From: Vibrio sp. D404a | GTDB taxonomy: Bacteria > Pseudomonadota > Gammaproteobacteria > Enterobacterales > Vibrionaceae | NCBI RefSeq assembly: GCF_030248535.1 | Contig: NZ_JAHGAJ010000046.1 | Span: forward strand, 1 to 64,000 | Reading direction: 5' to 3' | Length of the DNA: 64,000 nt | Shown here: piece after piece, positions 25,430-35,250 of the stretch | Position numbering within the stretch: position 1 is the first letter of the stretch | Layout of the letters: the number at the start of each line of letters is the position of its first letter | Position numbers and translations under genes: made by a program | The notes under the pieces: generated by a model | Seen by the model: only the letters and a program-made list of their open reading frames with translations | Told to the model about the DNA's origin: nothing | The model's database searches: none

Positions 25430-27820
25430 TTATTTCACATCCAACACACGACTCGCTTTCTTGTACTGAATACGCCAACCAGACCAAACTGGCAGTTCCC
25501 AACGCTTAGGTGGTGTTTTACGTCCACCGCTCGAGTAATGGACATACACAAGCTTTCTTTGAGGAAGGTATTCAACATCGAGTTGGAGATCGGCCAATAA
25601 TAAATGGAATGGGTATTTTTCTGCAAATTCTTCATATTCCCAATACGGAATACCATCAAACGGAATGTCTTCCGCGTCGAACACCTCTAACTCATCTACT
25701 TGGCTTACACCCAACTCTTCTAACTGGGCAGCAAACCAATCAACAAAGTTAAGCGCTTCGATTTGTTGTGAGTACTCATGACTTTCACTCAGTCCCATTC
25801 GCACATACAACTGCCAATGCTTGATCTCTTGAGTTCTCTGTTTCGCGAACCCTTGCAAGTACTGCTCGCTTACCACCATGTCGATGACGGGTTTAAGTGA
25901 GAGTTGACCTTGCGCCTCGATCAGTTTGGTTTCAATTACGCGCCCTGCATAGATCAACGACATCGAGGTATACACCTGCTCGGTCTTGTCTGCTTGCTCC
26001 TCGACAACGGTTTCACCTTGAACCCACTCCCCTAGCTCTTGCTCCACCAGCCATTGAAGGGAGATAGGTGCGACAGTTGTTGCTAAGTTGAGTGTCTGCT
26101 TTACCCCTCTTCCGGGTAAGCTATAGATATCCAATACCAGCATCGCTTCACTGTTGTCTGGCACTCGATTTTCCCTGCCCAGCATGACTTCAAGCTCACC
26201 ATTGGCGAATGCCTCACGACGCTTGGTTCGGCGAACAAATGCTAACTCTGGGTGCAATCGAATGATCTCTTTTAACAAATCAGCTCGATTATAACGAGAA
26301 GCGACTTCTAACTGAGGCAGCTCAAACAGCTCGCGCATCTGCTCAGCCAAACCTCGCGCCTCCAACAAGGCTTGCTCATCTATTTTTAAGTGTGGGTAAG
26401 AACGGCCTCTAACCACACCAATCAGCAATGCAACATCGCAGCCCTCTTTTTCCTCTTTAAACAAGGCATCGAGATGTTCTGGGTTGTTCGGCAGTTGAAA
26501 CAAACGAGCGGGTACAGAAAGCGCTGCAGTAAGATCGATCATCGCCTCTTTGAGCGCTTTAGTTTTAATGCGCGTCACGATATCGGCATGCAGTGCGTCA
26601 ATCGGCAACGGATACATGCGCTGACCATGTTCAGTCACTGCGCCTTCAGCGTCGATAGCTTCCATCAAAAGCAGTGTTTGCTTGGCTTTATGCAATGACT
26701 TTTCTGGAATGTCATCGAGAAATGGCAGTATTTCCAAGCTCGCGTTGCAGCAAGCCGCCGCTAACATTGGCTCAGTTAACTCTTCACGCTGCAGCTCTGG
26801 TGGCGTCACAAGTTCAAGAGCGGCATGCTCACCAAACAGACGAATACACGTACCGTCCATTACACGACCAGATCGACCTGCGCGCTGCTTAGCGCTGGCA
26901 CGAGAAATCGCTTTTAGTGTCAGAGTCGTTCTGCCATTGCGTTGAACGGTGCGGCGCTCCAAACCAGAATCAATCACCACCGCTATATTAGGAATGGTTA
27001 ACGAGGTCTCTGCAACGTTGGTCGCTAATATCACTTTTGTTTGTCGGTCTGGCGTGTCGAGATGAACATCTGACAGAGCACGACTGCGCTCAGCGTCAGA
27101 TACAGAGGCATACAACGGGCAGACTTGAATGTCATCAATAATGTTAAGGGCCTGAGCCGTTTGTATGATCTCTTTCTTACCGGGCAGAAACACAAGAATA
27201 TCACCCGCACACTGACTGAGCTGCTGCTTCACTTCGTCAACGATGCGCCTCTCTAGATTACGACTGTCTGGCAGATGGCGAGAATCGAGCGCTCGATGCT
27301 CAATCGAGACACGAAAATTCCGCCCTTCACAGCTTATGCGTTTAGCCTCTAGGTAATGAGCCAGCTTTGCACCTTCGATGGTCGCGGATGTAACAATCAA
27401 TCGGTGCTGATTACGCTGTTTTAGAATCGCAACCAGCAAGTCGATGTCCCAACGACGCTCATGGAACTCATCCACCACAATCACATCGAACGCTTTTAAC
27501 CCATCTTCCACCAGCCAACGCAGTGCGACACCCGGCGTCACAAACACAACTTGGGTTGATTCGTTGTATTTGGCTTCAAGCTTGATCGCATAACCTATCT
27601 CTTCACCTAGAGGTTTTCCTGAAGAAGCGGCCAAAAATTCCGCCAACGATGTACAGGCAATACGCCTTGGTTCAATCACTAAAACTCGACCATGCTGGGC
27701 TGCCCAAATCGGTAGCCGTGTCGATTTACCTGAACCAGTTTCGGCCTCGACAACAAGGTGGTGTGAAGGGAGCAGTTCATGAAGTGCATGCTCATGAGAA
27801 TCGATGGGGAGTAGAGACAT
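25430..27820 (-). CDS. HrpB-like DEFH-box ATP-dependent helicase
   Basis: A superfamily 2 helicase of about 796 residues. Motif I is ETGSGKST, motif II is DEFH (VIVVDEFHERRWD) as in HrpB rather than DEAH, motif III is SAT, motif V is ATNVAETSLTIP and motif VI is QRAGRSGRV. A winged-helix/HA2-type region follows, then a C-terminal part resembling the HrpB-specific extension (REAFANGELEVMLGREN). The cellular role of HrpB is poorly defined; RNA remodelling is presumed. I prefer ATG 27820 to TTG 27832, though neither has a good Shine-Dalgarno. It is monocistronic. Confidence 0.85.
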   Translation of the reverse strand: MSLLPIDSHEHALHELLPSHHLVVEAETGSGKSTRLPIWAAQHGRVLVIEPRRIACTSLAEFLAASSGKPLGEEIGYAIKLEAKYNESTQVVFVTPGVALRWLVEDGLKAFDVIVVDEFHERRWDIDLLVAILKQRNQHRLIVTSATIEGAKLAHYLEAKRISCEGRNFRVSIEHRALDSRHLPDSRNLERRIVDEVKQQLSQCAGDILVFLPGKKEIIQTAQALNIIDDIQVCPLYASVSDAERSRALSDVHLDTPDRQTKVILATNVAETSLTIPNIAVVIDSGLERRTVQRNGRTTLTLKAISRASAKQRAGRSGRVMDGTCIRLFGEHAALELVTPPELQREELTEPMLAAACCNASLEILPFLDDIPEKSLHKAKQTLLLMEAIDAEGAVTEHGQRMYPLPIDALHADIVTRIKTKALKEAMIDLTAALSVPARLFQLPNNPEHLDALFKEEKEGCDVALLIGVVRGRSYPHLKIDEQALLEARGLAEQMRELFELPQLEVASRYNRADLLKEIIRLHPELAFVRRTKRREAFANGELEVMLGRENRVPDNSEAMLVLDIYSLPGRGVKQTLNLATTVAPISLQWLVEQELGEWVQGETVVEEQADKTEQVYTSMSLIYAGRVIETKLIEAQGQLSLKPVIDMVVSEQYLQGFAKQRTQEIKHWQLYVRMGLSESHEYSQQIEALNFVDWFAAQLEELGVSQVDELEVFDAEDIPFDGIPYWEYEEFAEKYPFHLLLADLQLDVEYLPQRKLVYVHYSSGGRKTPPKRWELPVWSGWRIQYKKASRVLDVK

Positions 27821-28004
27821 AAAAGACGTCAATAGATAAAAAATGTGAGCTAAGTATACCTAAATCTCGACTCGATATTCGAGAAGTGTGGCAAAGCAGT
27901 GAGATCGTCATTTTGTTTGGTTATATAAGGGATAAACAGTTTACAATTGAATAACTAAACCGTTATCATTTTTCCGTTTTTCTTTCTCCCATATTAGGCT
28001 TCCA

Positions 28005-29693
28005 ATGAACAACGACAAACGTCCTCTGTACATCCCATATTCAGGCCCTGCGCTACTAAGTACCCCTCTTCTAAATAAAGGCAGTGCATTCACCGCCGAA
28101 GAGCGTTCTTCTTTTAACTTAGAAGGCCTTTTGCCTGAAAATACAGAAACGATTCAAGAGCAAGTTGAGCGTGCTTACAAGCAGTACTGCAACTTCGAAA
28201 ACGACATGGATAAGCACATTTACCTGCGCAACATCCAAGACACAAACGAAACCCTCTTCTATCGTTTAGTTCAAAACCACATCTCTGAAATGATGCCAAT
28301 CATCTACACACCAACTGTAGGTGCAGCATGTGAAAACTTCTCTAACATCTACCGTCGTGGTCGTGGTCTGTTTATCTCTTACCCGAACCGTGATCGTATC
28401 GATGACCTACTGAACAATGCGACCAACCACAACGTAAAAGTAATCGTGGTAACGGACGGTGAGCGTATTCTTGGTTTGGGAGACCAAGGTATCGGTGGTA
28501 TGGGTATTCCAATTGGTAAGCTTTCTCTATACACAGCGTGTGGCGGCATCAGCCCGGCTTACATGCTACCTATCGTTCTTGATGTCGGTACAAACAACCC
28601 ACAACGTCTAGCTGATCCAATGTACATGGGTTGGCGTCACCCTCGTATCACAGGTGCAGATTACGACGCATTTGTGGAAGAGTTTATTCAAGCGGTTCAA
28701 CGTCGCTGGCCAGATGCACTTGTTCAGTTTGAGGATTTCGCTCAGAAGAACGCAATGCCACTACTTGAGCGCTACAAAAACCGTATCTGTTGTTTCAACG
28801 ATGACATTCAAGGTACAGCAGCGGTAACTGTTGGTTCACTACTGGCGGCATGTAAAGCAGCGGGTAGCAAACTGTCAGATCAACGCGTTACTTTCCTTGG
28901 TGCAGGTTCTGCAGGTTGTGGTATCGCAGAAGCGATCATCGCGCAGATGGTGTCTGAGGGTATCAGCGATGAGCAAGCTCGCTCTCAAGTTTACATGGTA
29001 GACCGTTGGGGCCTACTGCAAGAAGGCATGCAAAACCTACTGGACTTCCAACAGCGTCTTGTTCAAACCAACAAGAACACTGCAAGCTGGGAAAGCGACG
29101 GTACAGGCTTCTCTCTTCTAGACGTTGTTCGCAACGCGAAGCCAACGGTACTGGTTGGTGTTTCTGGTGCGCCGGGTCTATTCAGCAAAGAAGTTATCCA
29201 AGAGATGCACCAGCACTGTGAACGCCCTATCGTGTTCCCACTGTCTAACCCAACAAGCCGTGTTGAAGCAACGCCAAACGACATCATCCGTTGGACAGAA
29301 GGTCAAGCACTTGTCGCAACAGGTAGCCCGTTTGAGCCAGTGATCCATAAAGGCACAACTTACCCAATCGCACAGTGTAACAACAGCTACATCTTCCCAG
29401 GTATTGGCCTTGGTGTTCTAGCGGTTAACGCTTCTCGCATCACTGATGAAATGCTGATGGAATCAAGTCGTGCACTAGCGACTTGTTCTCCACTGGCGAT
29501 CAACGGTTCGGGTGCTCTGCTTCCACCATTGGAAGAGATTCACACCGTATCGAAGAAGATTGCCTTTGCCGTTGGTAAGAAAGCGATCGAGCAAGGTGTT
29601 GCTCTAGAGATCACTGAAGAAGCACTACAACAAGCGATTGACCAGCACTTCTGGCAACCGGTTTACCGTCGCTATAAGCGTACTGCTTTCTAA
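28005..29693 (+). CDS. maeA: NAD-dependent malic enzyme
   Basis: Decarboxylates malate to pyruvate with NAD+ reduction. At 562 residues it matches the large-subunit malic enzymes such as E. coli MaeA. Key blocks are FYRLVQNHISEMMPIIYTPT, the catalytic VVTDGERILGLGDQGIGGMG, the metal site EDFAQKNAMPLLERY with CFNDDIQGTAAV, and the NAD-binding FLGAGSAGCGIAEAI. It starts at ATG 28005 after a T-rich leader and is followed by its own terminator. It links the TCA cycle to pyruvate when C4 acids, including those imported by the nearby DASS transporter, are used. Confidence 0.96.
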   Translation: MNNDKRPLYIPYSGPALLSTPLLNKGSAFTAEERSSFNLEGLLPENTETIQEQVERAYKQYCNFENDMDKHIYLRNIQDTNETLFYRLVQNHISEMMPIIYTPTVGAACENFSNIYRRGRGLFISYPNRDRIDDLLNNATNHNVKVIVVTDGERILGLGDQGIGGMGIPIGKLSLYTACGGISPAYMLPIVLDVGTNNPQRLADPMYMGWRHPRITGADYDAFVEEFIQAVQRRWPDALVQFEDFAQKNAMPLLERYKNRICCFNDDIQGTAAVTVGSLLAACKAAGSKLSDQRVTFLGAGSAGCGIAEAIIAQMVSEGISDEQARSQVYMVDRWGLLQEGMQNLLDFQQRLVQTNKNTASWESDGTGFSLLDVVRNAKPTVLVGVSGAPGLFSKEVIQEMHQHCERPIVFPLSNPTSRVEATPNDIIRWTEGQALVATGSPFEPVIHKGTTYPIAQCNNSYIFPGIGLGVLAVNASRITDEMLMESSRALATCSPLAINGSGALLPPLEEIHTVSKKIAFAVGKKAIEQGVALEITEEALQQAIDQHFWQPVYRRYKRTAF

Positions 29694-29714
29694 GCGAGAT
29701 TTAAGATTGTCTCT

Positions 29715-29742
29715 AAAGCCTCTGCCTTGCAGGGGCTTTTTT
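29715..29742 (+). terminator. Terminator of maeA
   Basis: An 11-bp stem (29715-29725 with 29729-29739, one G-T pair) around CTT is followed by T residues. Confidence 0.88.
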
Positions 29743-29837
29743 CATTTTGACATCAGTTAATCGTTCATTTTTATAAGATATTTTTGTTACTATCGACTAT
29801 TCGTTAATGATGCTCAGGCGCAAGGACCCTACCTCGA

Positions 29838-30566
29838 GTGAAATTCAGTTCTTCAAATTTGATTGCACTTTCTAAGAAGGCGAGCAAAAAGATACAAACC
29901 ACCCTATTCTCTCTGTTTATCATCGTTTTGATTGGGGCGGCAGCCGTTATTGGTATCGATTACTGGGTATCTTGGCAGGCGAAAGGTCGTATCATTACTC
30001 AGATTGAGGATGTGCCACAGCGTGAGGTCGCCGTCGTTCTGGGAACAAGTAAGTATCTGGGTCGAACCCTCAACGAATACTACAAGCACCGCATTGATGC
30101 TGCCATCGACTTATACAACCAAGGCACGATTAACCAATTCTTATTAAGTGGTGACAACGCGCACCGCTCTTACAACGAACCTTGGACCATGAAGCGCGAT
30201 CTTCTTAAGGCAGGCGTTCCAGAAAACCGCATCAACCTTGATTACGCGGGTTTTCGCACACTTGATTCCATCGTGCGCGCTAAAAAGATTTTCGATACCG
30301 ATAACTTTCTGATCATCACGCAGAAGTTTCACTGTGAGCGCGCGCTGTTCATTGCAAGCTCCTATGATATTCACGCGCAGTGTTTAGCGGTTTCCGGCCC
30401 AACCAACCACTCTGGTTTTACCATTCGACTGCGTGAAGTTTTTGCACGAACCAAAGCATTTCTCGACCTTTACATCATAGGAACAGCGCCGAAATTCTTG
30501 GGCCCGAAAGAGCCTATTCAACCAAGCGCAACCCCTGAAACAACTAATCCTGAAACCGATGTGTAG
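29838..30566 (+). CDS. sanA: SanA-type envelope protein (DUF218/YdcF family), GTG start
   Basis: A 242-residue protein with an N-terminal membrane helix (about 21-45) and a periplasmic DUF218 domain: VAVVLGTSKYLGRTLNEYY, FLLSGDNAHRSYNEP, FLIITQKFHCERALFIA. In E. coli SanA loss lowers the envelope barrier to vancomycin at high temperature; the biochemical activity is unsettled. The start is GTG 29838, with AAGGA eleven bases upstream and no ATG nearby. The Pro/Thr-rich C-terminal tail (about 225-242) is probably disordered. Confidence 0.88.
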   Translation: MKFSSSNLIALSKKASKKIQTTLFSLFIIVLIGAAAVIGIDYWVSWQAKGRIITQIEDVPQREVAVVLGTSKYLGRTLNEYYKHRIDAAIDLYNQGTINQFLLSGDNAHRSYNEPWTMKRDLLKAGVPENRINLDYAGFRTLDSIVRAKKIFDTDNFLIITQKFHCERALFIASSYDIHAQCLAVSGPTNHSGFTIRLREVFARTKAFLDLYIIGTAPKFLGPKEPIQPSATPETTNPETDV

Positions 30567-30763
30567 AAAACTACACATTTTGGATTTGTCGCCTCACACT
30601 TTGCTATACCAAGCCTAAAACACACCAACACTCCTTTATTAACTTGAGTAACATTCTGTCAACAAAGTCTGACCCTACATCAAGTCAAACACCTCAAATA
30701 CAATAAGCGCCATAAAAAAAATAGGCGCAGCTAATAACTGAGGTGAAACAAAAGGAGCGCCCT

Positions 30764-32134
30764 ATGACGGCACTTGTTACTACACTGAAACACTGGTTGT
30801 TCACACGCAACAGCATGATTCTTATCGGGAATTTTTTGTTGTTTGCTACTCTGATAAATACCCTTCCCTTCGAATCGCAGGTCAACACAGGTCTAAGTAT
30901 TTTGATCTTTGTGGCTGTACTTTGGCTAACAGAGGCGATTCACGTCAGTATCACTGCATTACTGGTACCGTTGCTCGCGGTTGTGTTTGGTGTCTTTAAC
31001 ACTTCGGCTGCACTTGCAAACTTCTCCAACCCAATTATCTTTCTTTTCCTAGGTGGATTTGCATTAGCGGCAGCATTGAACAAGCAGGAGCTCGACAAGG
31101 CGATCGCCGATAAGGTGCTTTTGATTGCTAAAGGTAAGATGTCGGTGGCGATATTCATGCTATTCGGTGTGAGTGCTGGTCTATCAATGTGGATCTCTAA
31201 CACCGCAACCACAGCTATGATGCTGCCTCTGGTTTTGGGTGTGATGAACAAAGTCGACCAACGTGAAGACCGCAATACTTATGTATTCGTTCTACTTGGT
31301 ATCGCTTACTGTGCTTCAATTGGTGGTATCGCAACGCTAGTAGGTAGCCCACCGAACGCAATCGCAGCAGCAGAAGTTGGCCTGAGCTTTACAGAATGGA
31401 TGGCGCTAGGTCTTCCTATCTCTCTTATTCTTCTACCAATTGCGATGGTTATCTTATATGCGATGACTAAGCCTAAGCTGAACCATACCTTCGAGCTAGA
31501 CCATAAGCCGGTTGAATGGACCAACAGCAAAAAAATCACACTGTCGATCTTCTTGCTAACAGTAACTCTGTGGATTTTCGGCAAACCAATCAACGCAATG
31601 ATCGGTGGCTTCTCGAAGTTCGATAGCTTGGTTGCGATTGGCGCTATCGTCCTACTTGGTGCATCTCGCGCTGTAGAGTGGAAAGACGTTGAGAAAACAA
31701 CAGACTGGGGCGTATTGATTCTATTCGGTGGCGGTATCTGTCTAAGTAACATTCTGAAAGCGACTGGCACCAGTGTTTTCCTAGCTCACTCACTAAGCGG
31801 TTTCCTAGAGCAGGCTGGCGTGCTACTGACGATTCTAGCTGTGGTTGCTTTCGTGGTATTCCTAACTGAGTTTGCAAGTAATACCGCAAGTGCTGCGCTA
31901 CTGGTTCCTGTATTCGCAACCATTGCCGAAGCTCTGGGCATGTCTCCGGTTATCTTGTCTGCACTTATCGCGGTAGCGGCATCATGTGCCTTCATGCTGC
32001 CTGTTGCGACACCACCAAACGCTATCGTATTTGGCTCTGGTCACATCAAGCAGAACGAGATGATGCGTATCGGTATGGTGCTAAACATCGTATGTATTAT
32101 GGCACTGACACTGTTCGCTTGGATTTTCTGGTAA
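30764..32134 (+). CDS. DASS/SLC13-family sodium-coupled anion transporter
   Basis: A 456-residue polytopic membrane protein. Both substrate/sodium signatures are present: SNT at 145-147 (WISNTATTAMMLPL) and SNT at 372-374 (EFASNTASAALLVPV). TPPNAIVFGSGH near the C terminus and GSPPNAIAAAEVG mid-protein form the paired hairpin regions of the INDY fold. Members such as VcINDY import succinate and other dicarboxylates with Na+. The substrate here is inferred as C4-dicarboxylate and could also be sulfate or citrate. ATG 30764 follows AAAGGAG; it is located close to maeA but separately transcribed. Confidence 0.85.
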   Translation: MTALVTTLKHWLFTRNSMILIGNFLLFATLINTLPFESQVNTGLSILIFVAVLWLTEAIHVSITALLVPLLAVVFGVFNTSAALANFSNPIIFLFLGGFALAAALNKQELDKAIADKVLLIAKGKMSVAIFMLFGVSAGLSMWISNTATTAMMLPLVLGVMNKVDQREDRNTYVFVLLGIAYCASIGGIATLVGSPPNAIAAAEVGLSFTEWMALGLPISLILLPIAMVILYAMTKPKLNHTFELDHKPVEWTNSKKITLSIFLLTVTLWIFGKPINAMIGGFSKFDSLVAIGAIVLLGASRAVEWKDVEKTTDWGVLILFGGGICLSNILKATGTSVFLAHSLSGFLEQAGVLLTILAVVAFVVFLTEFASNTASAALLVPVFATIAEALGMSPVILSALIAVAASCAFMLPVATPPNAIVFGSGHIKQNEMMRIGMVLNIVCIMALTLFAWIFW

Positions 32135-32255
32135 TCAACACTCATTGCTCCACACAGCGGGTTGCGATTCCCCCTAGCAACCCGTTTAAACAATCAAGAG
32201 TGTAATCATGGCCTGGCACCTACTAACAACAATACACAGGCATACTTTTCCCTTC

Positions 32256-32283
32256 GGTGGCCAAATGCGCCACCTTTTTTTTT
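32256..32283 (+). terminator. Terminator of the DASS transporter gene
   Basis: GGTGGC (32256-32261) pairs with GCCACC (32269-32274), followed by nine or more T residues. It sits 120 bases after the transporter stop. Confidence 0.85.
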
Positions 32284-32284
32284 C

Positions 32285-33607
32285 TTACTGACTTACCACC
32301 ACTTGGTTACGCCCAGAATGCTTAGCTTGATATAACGCCTCATCCGCTCTGGCGATAGTTTCAGTGACTCGCTCTTGCTTCATTTGAGCAACGCCAATAC
32401 TACAAGTTAATGGGTCACCATGAATCCACAGGTGCTGAGCAACGATAGTACGAATTTTCTCAGCCTTGATTTGCGCTTCACTAAGGGGAGTTTCAGGGCA
32501 AAATACAATGAACTCTTCCCCACCCCAGCGTACCAGTTTATCCGACGGGCTGATTAAGCTACCCACCACCATAGAGAACTCACGCAGGATATGATCCCCC
32601 ATCTGGTGACCATACTCATCATTCACCATTTTGAAATGGTCGATATCAAAATAGAGCATGCTGAACAGACCATGCCCCTGCTTCACATCTTGAGATTGAA
32701 CTTTAAGCCAGTCACGAACCGCGTGGCGATTGAGGGTTCCAGTGAGCTCATCGCGATTGGCCAACTCTGAGAATTCAAAGTTCTGCTCACGCAGCGATTT
32801 ATTGACGTTTTTTAAATGGGCGTGGCGTTTTTCTGCAATCACCATTCGCTTGCGAGAGCTGTGCAGTTCCGAGAGCAAGAAAATGATGCCAGTGCCCACC
32901 CAGATAAACAGCAAGATAAGAAACAGACTTTCTGCACTGATATAAGAGCCTTCAAATTCGATGCTCTTGATAACGATCTGGTGCCTACCTAACTTAGCAC
33001 CCGATCCGGTTGCGAACTCGACTAAGTTAACGTTCGAAAACTCTGGCGCTGAGTGCTCCATGGCAATGTCGTTGTCTGCTAACCACCACGTCATCACTTG
33101 AAGGTTCGCGATTGGGATTTCAATCACGCCGCCATCAACACCAGGTTGAAATTCCATCCCATTGTATTTATAGGAATATTCATCATCAGGCGTCGAATAC
33201 GCTGGGTTGTAATTGCGAAGGTATGTTCTGAGTCGACCACTCGATGCTTCACTGGTGTGATAGTCGATATTGACTTGGAAGGTGTGATACTGAGATAAAT
33301 CAACCCCAACACTTGGATCAGGATTCACTTTGATAGACAGCCCACAATAAGGCCAAGGGTAGTCAGACTTAATGAGTTCACAATCCAGCACGTATTGGTC
33401 GTCTTTAACACTCAAAATGGAGGTGCTAATGCCATTATCGACACGGTCGCTGGTCGCGATAAATTCAAACTTGTCCGGCGTTATGGCCGTGACAACGCGG
33501 TTACCGCTGACTTGATATAACTGAACAATCGCCAAAGTCGCCACAATCAAGAATATGACGACCTTATGTATCCACTTCACTGCTTTTGTTTCCAATTTCT
33601 GACGCAC
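32285..33607 (-). CDS. Membrane-bound diguanylate cyclase lacking an intact I-site
   Basis: A protein of up to 440 residues: a membrane helix (about 16-35), a periplasmic beta-rich domain (about 40-225) with jelly-roll-like strands, a second helix (about 227-248), a short coiled coil and a C-terminal GGDEF domain. The active-site loop reads RWGGEEF (about 359-365), compatible with making c-di-GMP from two GTP. The inhibitory RxxD motif expected just upstream reads SPSD, so product feedback is probably lost. The start is uncertain: GTG 33607 or the GTG nine codons later, which has GGAAA upstream. The periplasmic ligand is unknown. Confidence 0.85.
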   Translation of the reverse strand: MRQKLETKAVKWIHKVVIFLIVATLAIVQLYQVSGNRVVTAITPDKFEFIATSDRVDNGISTSILSVKDDQYVLDCELIKSDYPWPYCGLSIKVNPDPSVGVDLSQYHTFQVNIDYHTSEASSGRLRTYLRNYNPAYSTPDDEYSYKYNGMEFQPGVDGGVIEIPIANLQVMTWWLADNDIAMEHSAPEFSNVNLVEFATGSGAKLGRHQIVIKSIEFEGSYISAESLFLILLFIWVGTGIIFLLSELHSSRKRMVIAEKRHAHLKNVNKSLREQNFEFSELANRDELTGTLNRHAVRDWLKVQSQDVKQGHGLFSMLYFDIDHFKMVNDEYGHQMGDHILREFSMVVGSLISPSDKLVRWGGEEFIVFCPETPLSEAQIKAEKIRTIVAQHLWIHGDPLTCSIGVAQMKQERVTETIARADEALYQAKHSGRNQVVVSQ

Positions 33608-33858
33608 TAAGGCGCTCTAGACAAACCACACTCTGAGAACCATGCCAGTTAGGCATTTCTCAACTTTCGACGTTATAACATGGGTTTTCAAAATGTCATA
33701 CTCTAATTTAGAGTCTGCTTAATAAAAGTTCGAACGCCTTATCAATCATCAATATTACGTACCTAGCCCACCTCTATTTGGTATACTGACTGGATAATCA
33801 ATGCGGCAATGGCTACGGCTAGATCGCAAAATATAATCAAAAATGCACGAGTAATGTC

Positions 33859-34686
33859 ATGTCTTTATTAGCGAAAGGAACACTCAAAAAAATGAGTGCT
33901 TCTCTTGATGGTACGGTTACGTATCGTCTGCCCGTCGGCGAAGAGTTCGTAGAACTGAACCCTCTGATTGGCAAAACCATTAACCTCACTCACACAGGCA
34001 ATATCTTTTGCTGCTCTTGCGGTAAGAAAACCAAGAAGAGTTACTCTCAAGGCCACTGCTTTGTTTGTATGAAGAAGCTAGCAAGCTGCGACATGTGCAT
34101 CATGAAGCCAGAGACTTGTCACTACGATGAAGGAACCTGTCGTGAGCCGCAATGGGGTGAAGAGAACTGCATGGTTGATCACTTCGTGTATCTGTCGAAT
34201 ACATCAAGCCTGAAGGTAGGTATTACGCGTCATACTCAGATCCCAACTCGTTGGATTGACCAAGGTGCGACTCAAGGCCTACCAATCTTGAAAGTGAAAA
34301 CCCGTCAGATCTCAGGTCTGATTGAAGTTGAGCTAGCGAAGCACATCGCAGATAAAACCAACTGGCGTACGCTGCTTAAAGGCGATGGCGATGACATCGA
34401 ATTGGTTGAACGCGCGAAAGAGTTACTGCCTCTTGTGGAAGATAAAATCCAAGAGATCAAAGCAAAATATGGTGATGATGCGATTGAGATCCTAAGCGAG
34501 AACATCACACCACTGAGCTATCCAGTTGAACAGCACCCCGTGAAAATCACTTCTCACAACTTCGATAAGAATCCTGAGGTGACTGGCGTACTGCAAGGCA
34601 TTAAAGGCCAATATCTGATTCTTGATACAGGCGTTATCAACATTCGTAAATTTGGCTCTTACGAAGTAGAAGTGTCTGCTGAGTAA
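33859..34686 (+). CDS. DUF2797-family zinc-binding protein
   Basis: A 275-residue cytoplasmic protein of the DUF2797 type. Residues about 50-95 contain five CxxC-like pairs or near-pairs (CCSCGKK, CFVC, CDMC, then CHYDEGTCREP), pointing to one or two structural zinc sites. The following FVYLSNTSSLKVGITR segment, with RWIDQGA after it, resembles the first two motifs of the GIY-YIG nuclease fold, although the family has no confirmed activity. GCGAAAGGAACACTC lies inside the gene, so the ribosome-binding site is weak. It is monocistronic, with a bidirectional terminator after it. Confidence 0.78.
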   Translation: MSLLAKGTLKKMSASLDGTVTYRLPVGEEFVELNPLIGKTINLTHTGNIFCCSCGKKTKKSYSQGHCFVCMKKLASCDMCIMKPETCHYDEGTCREPQWGEENCMVDHFVYLSNTSSLKVGITRHTQIPTRWIDQGATQGLPILKVKTRQISGLIEVELAKHIADKTNWRTLLKGDGDDIELVERAKELLPLVEDKIQEIKAKYGDDAIEILSENITPLSYPVEQHPVKITSHNFDKNPEVTGVLQGIKGQYLILDTGVINIRKFGSYEVEVSAE

Positions 34687-34702
34687 TATTCCAAATAAAA
34701 AT

Positions 34703-34736
34703 AAACGCCCAGTGACAACAATCACTGGGCGTTTTC
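34703..34736. terminator. Bidirectional terminator
   Basis: A perfect 12-bp stem (34704-34715 with 34722-34733) flanked by A-rich and T-rich sequence serves both the DUF2797 gene and the converging SnoaL-like gene. Confidence 0.88.
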
Positions 34737-34749
34737 TGTTTTCAGGTCA

Positions 34750-35133
34750 CTAATACATGGTGTTGCCATTCGCCGTCCCTTCCGGGATCTCCTGAAGCGC
34801 ATCCCAATGTTCAACAATCTTGCCGTTGTCATCAAAACGGAAGAAGTCCATCGTCACATACTCGACATTATCCGGCCATGTTTGATGAGTATGCAGCGCA
34901 ACCAAATTACCTTCTGCCACCGCACGAACAAAGGTGATATCTTTATCTGGGTACTCTAACTGCATGCGCTCAAAGTAATCGATGAAGGGCTGTGGTCCAT
35001 CCCCCACCAGCGGGTTATGTTGGATGTATTCATCGCCAACATAGAGATCTACTGCTTCACGAGGCTTTCCTCGATACGCCATCTCATAGAAGTTGATTGC
35101 ATTTTGTTTATTCGTTTGAAGGTATTGGCTCAT
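34750..35133 (-). CDS. SnoaL-like (NTF2-fold) protein
   Basis: A 127-residue soluble protein with the SnoaL-like pattern: an N-terminal helix pair (NAINFYEMAYRGKPREAVDLY), YIQHNPLVGDGPQPFIDYF and a C-terminal sheet (VTMDFFRFDDNGKIVEHWDALQ). Relatives include polyketide cyclases and many small stress-related proteins whose substrates are unknown; no polyketide genes are nearby. A GGGAGCGATTT-type Shine-Dalgarno precedes the ATG. It lies 117 bases downstream of the DUF3861 gene and may share its transcript. Confidence 0.8.
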   Translation of the reverse strand: MSQYLQTNKQNAINFYEMAYRGKPREAVDLYVGDEYIQHNPLVGDGPQPFIDYFERMQLEYPDKDITFVRAVAEGNLVALHTHQTWPDNVEYVTMDFFRFDDNGKIVEHWDALQEIPEGTANGNTMY

Positions 35134-35250
35134 AAATCGCTCCCTGAACGAGGTAAGTCTGTTTAAATCTCATCTGAACTATTAAGACTGTGCCTAATGC
35201 TTCTTACTATAGACTCTGAGAGCAGACTCACCTTCAAACAAGCAAAATAA

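Noticed and set aside
30707..30728. Short GCGCC/GGCGC dyad before the DASS transporter
   Set aside because: Only five base pairs with an A-rich loop; it could be chance or a weak leader structure.
31306..31770. 154-codon open frame antisense to the DASS transporter
   Set aside because: Antisense shadow of a hydrophobic gene; no start signals and no recognisable protein.
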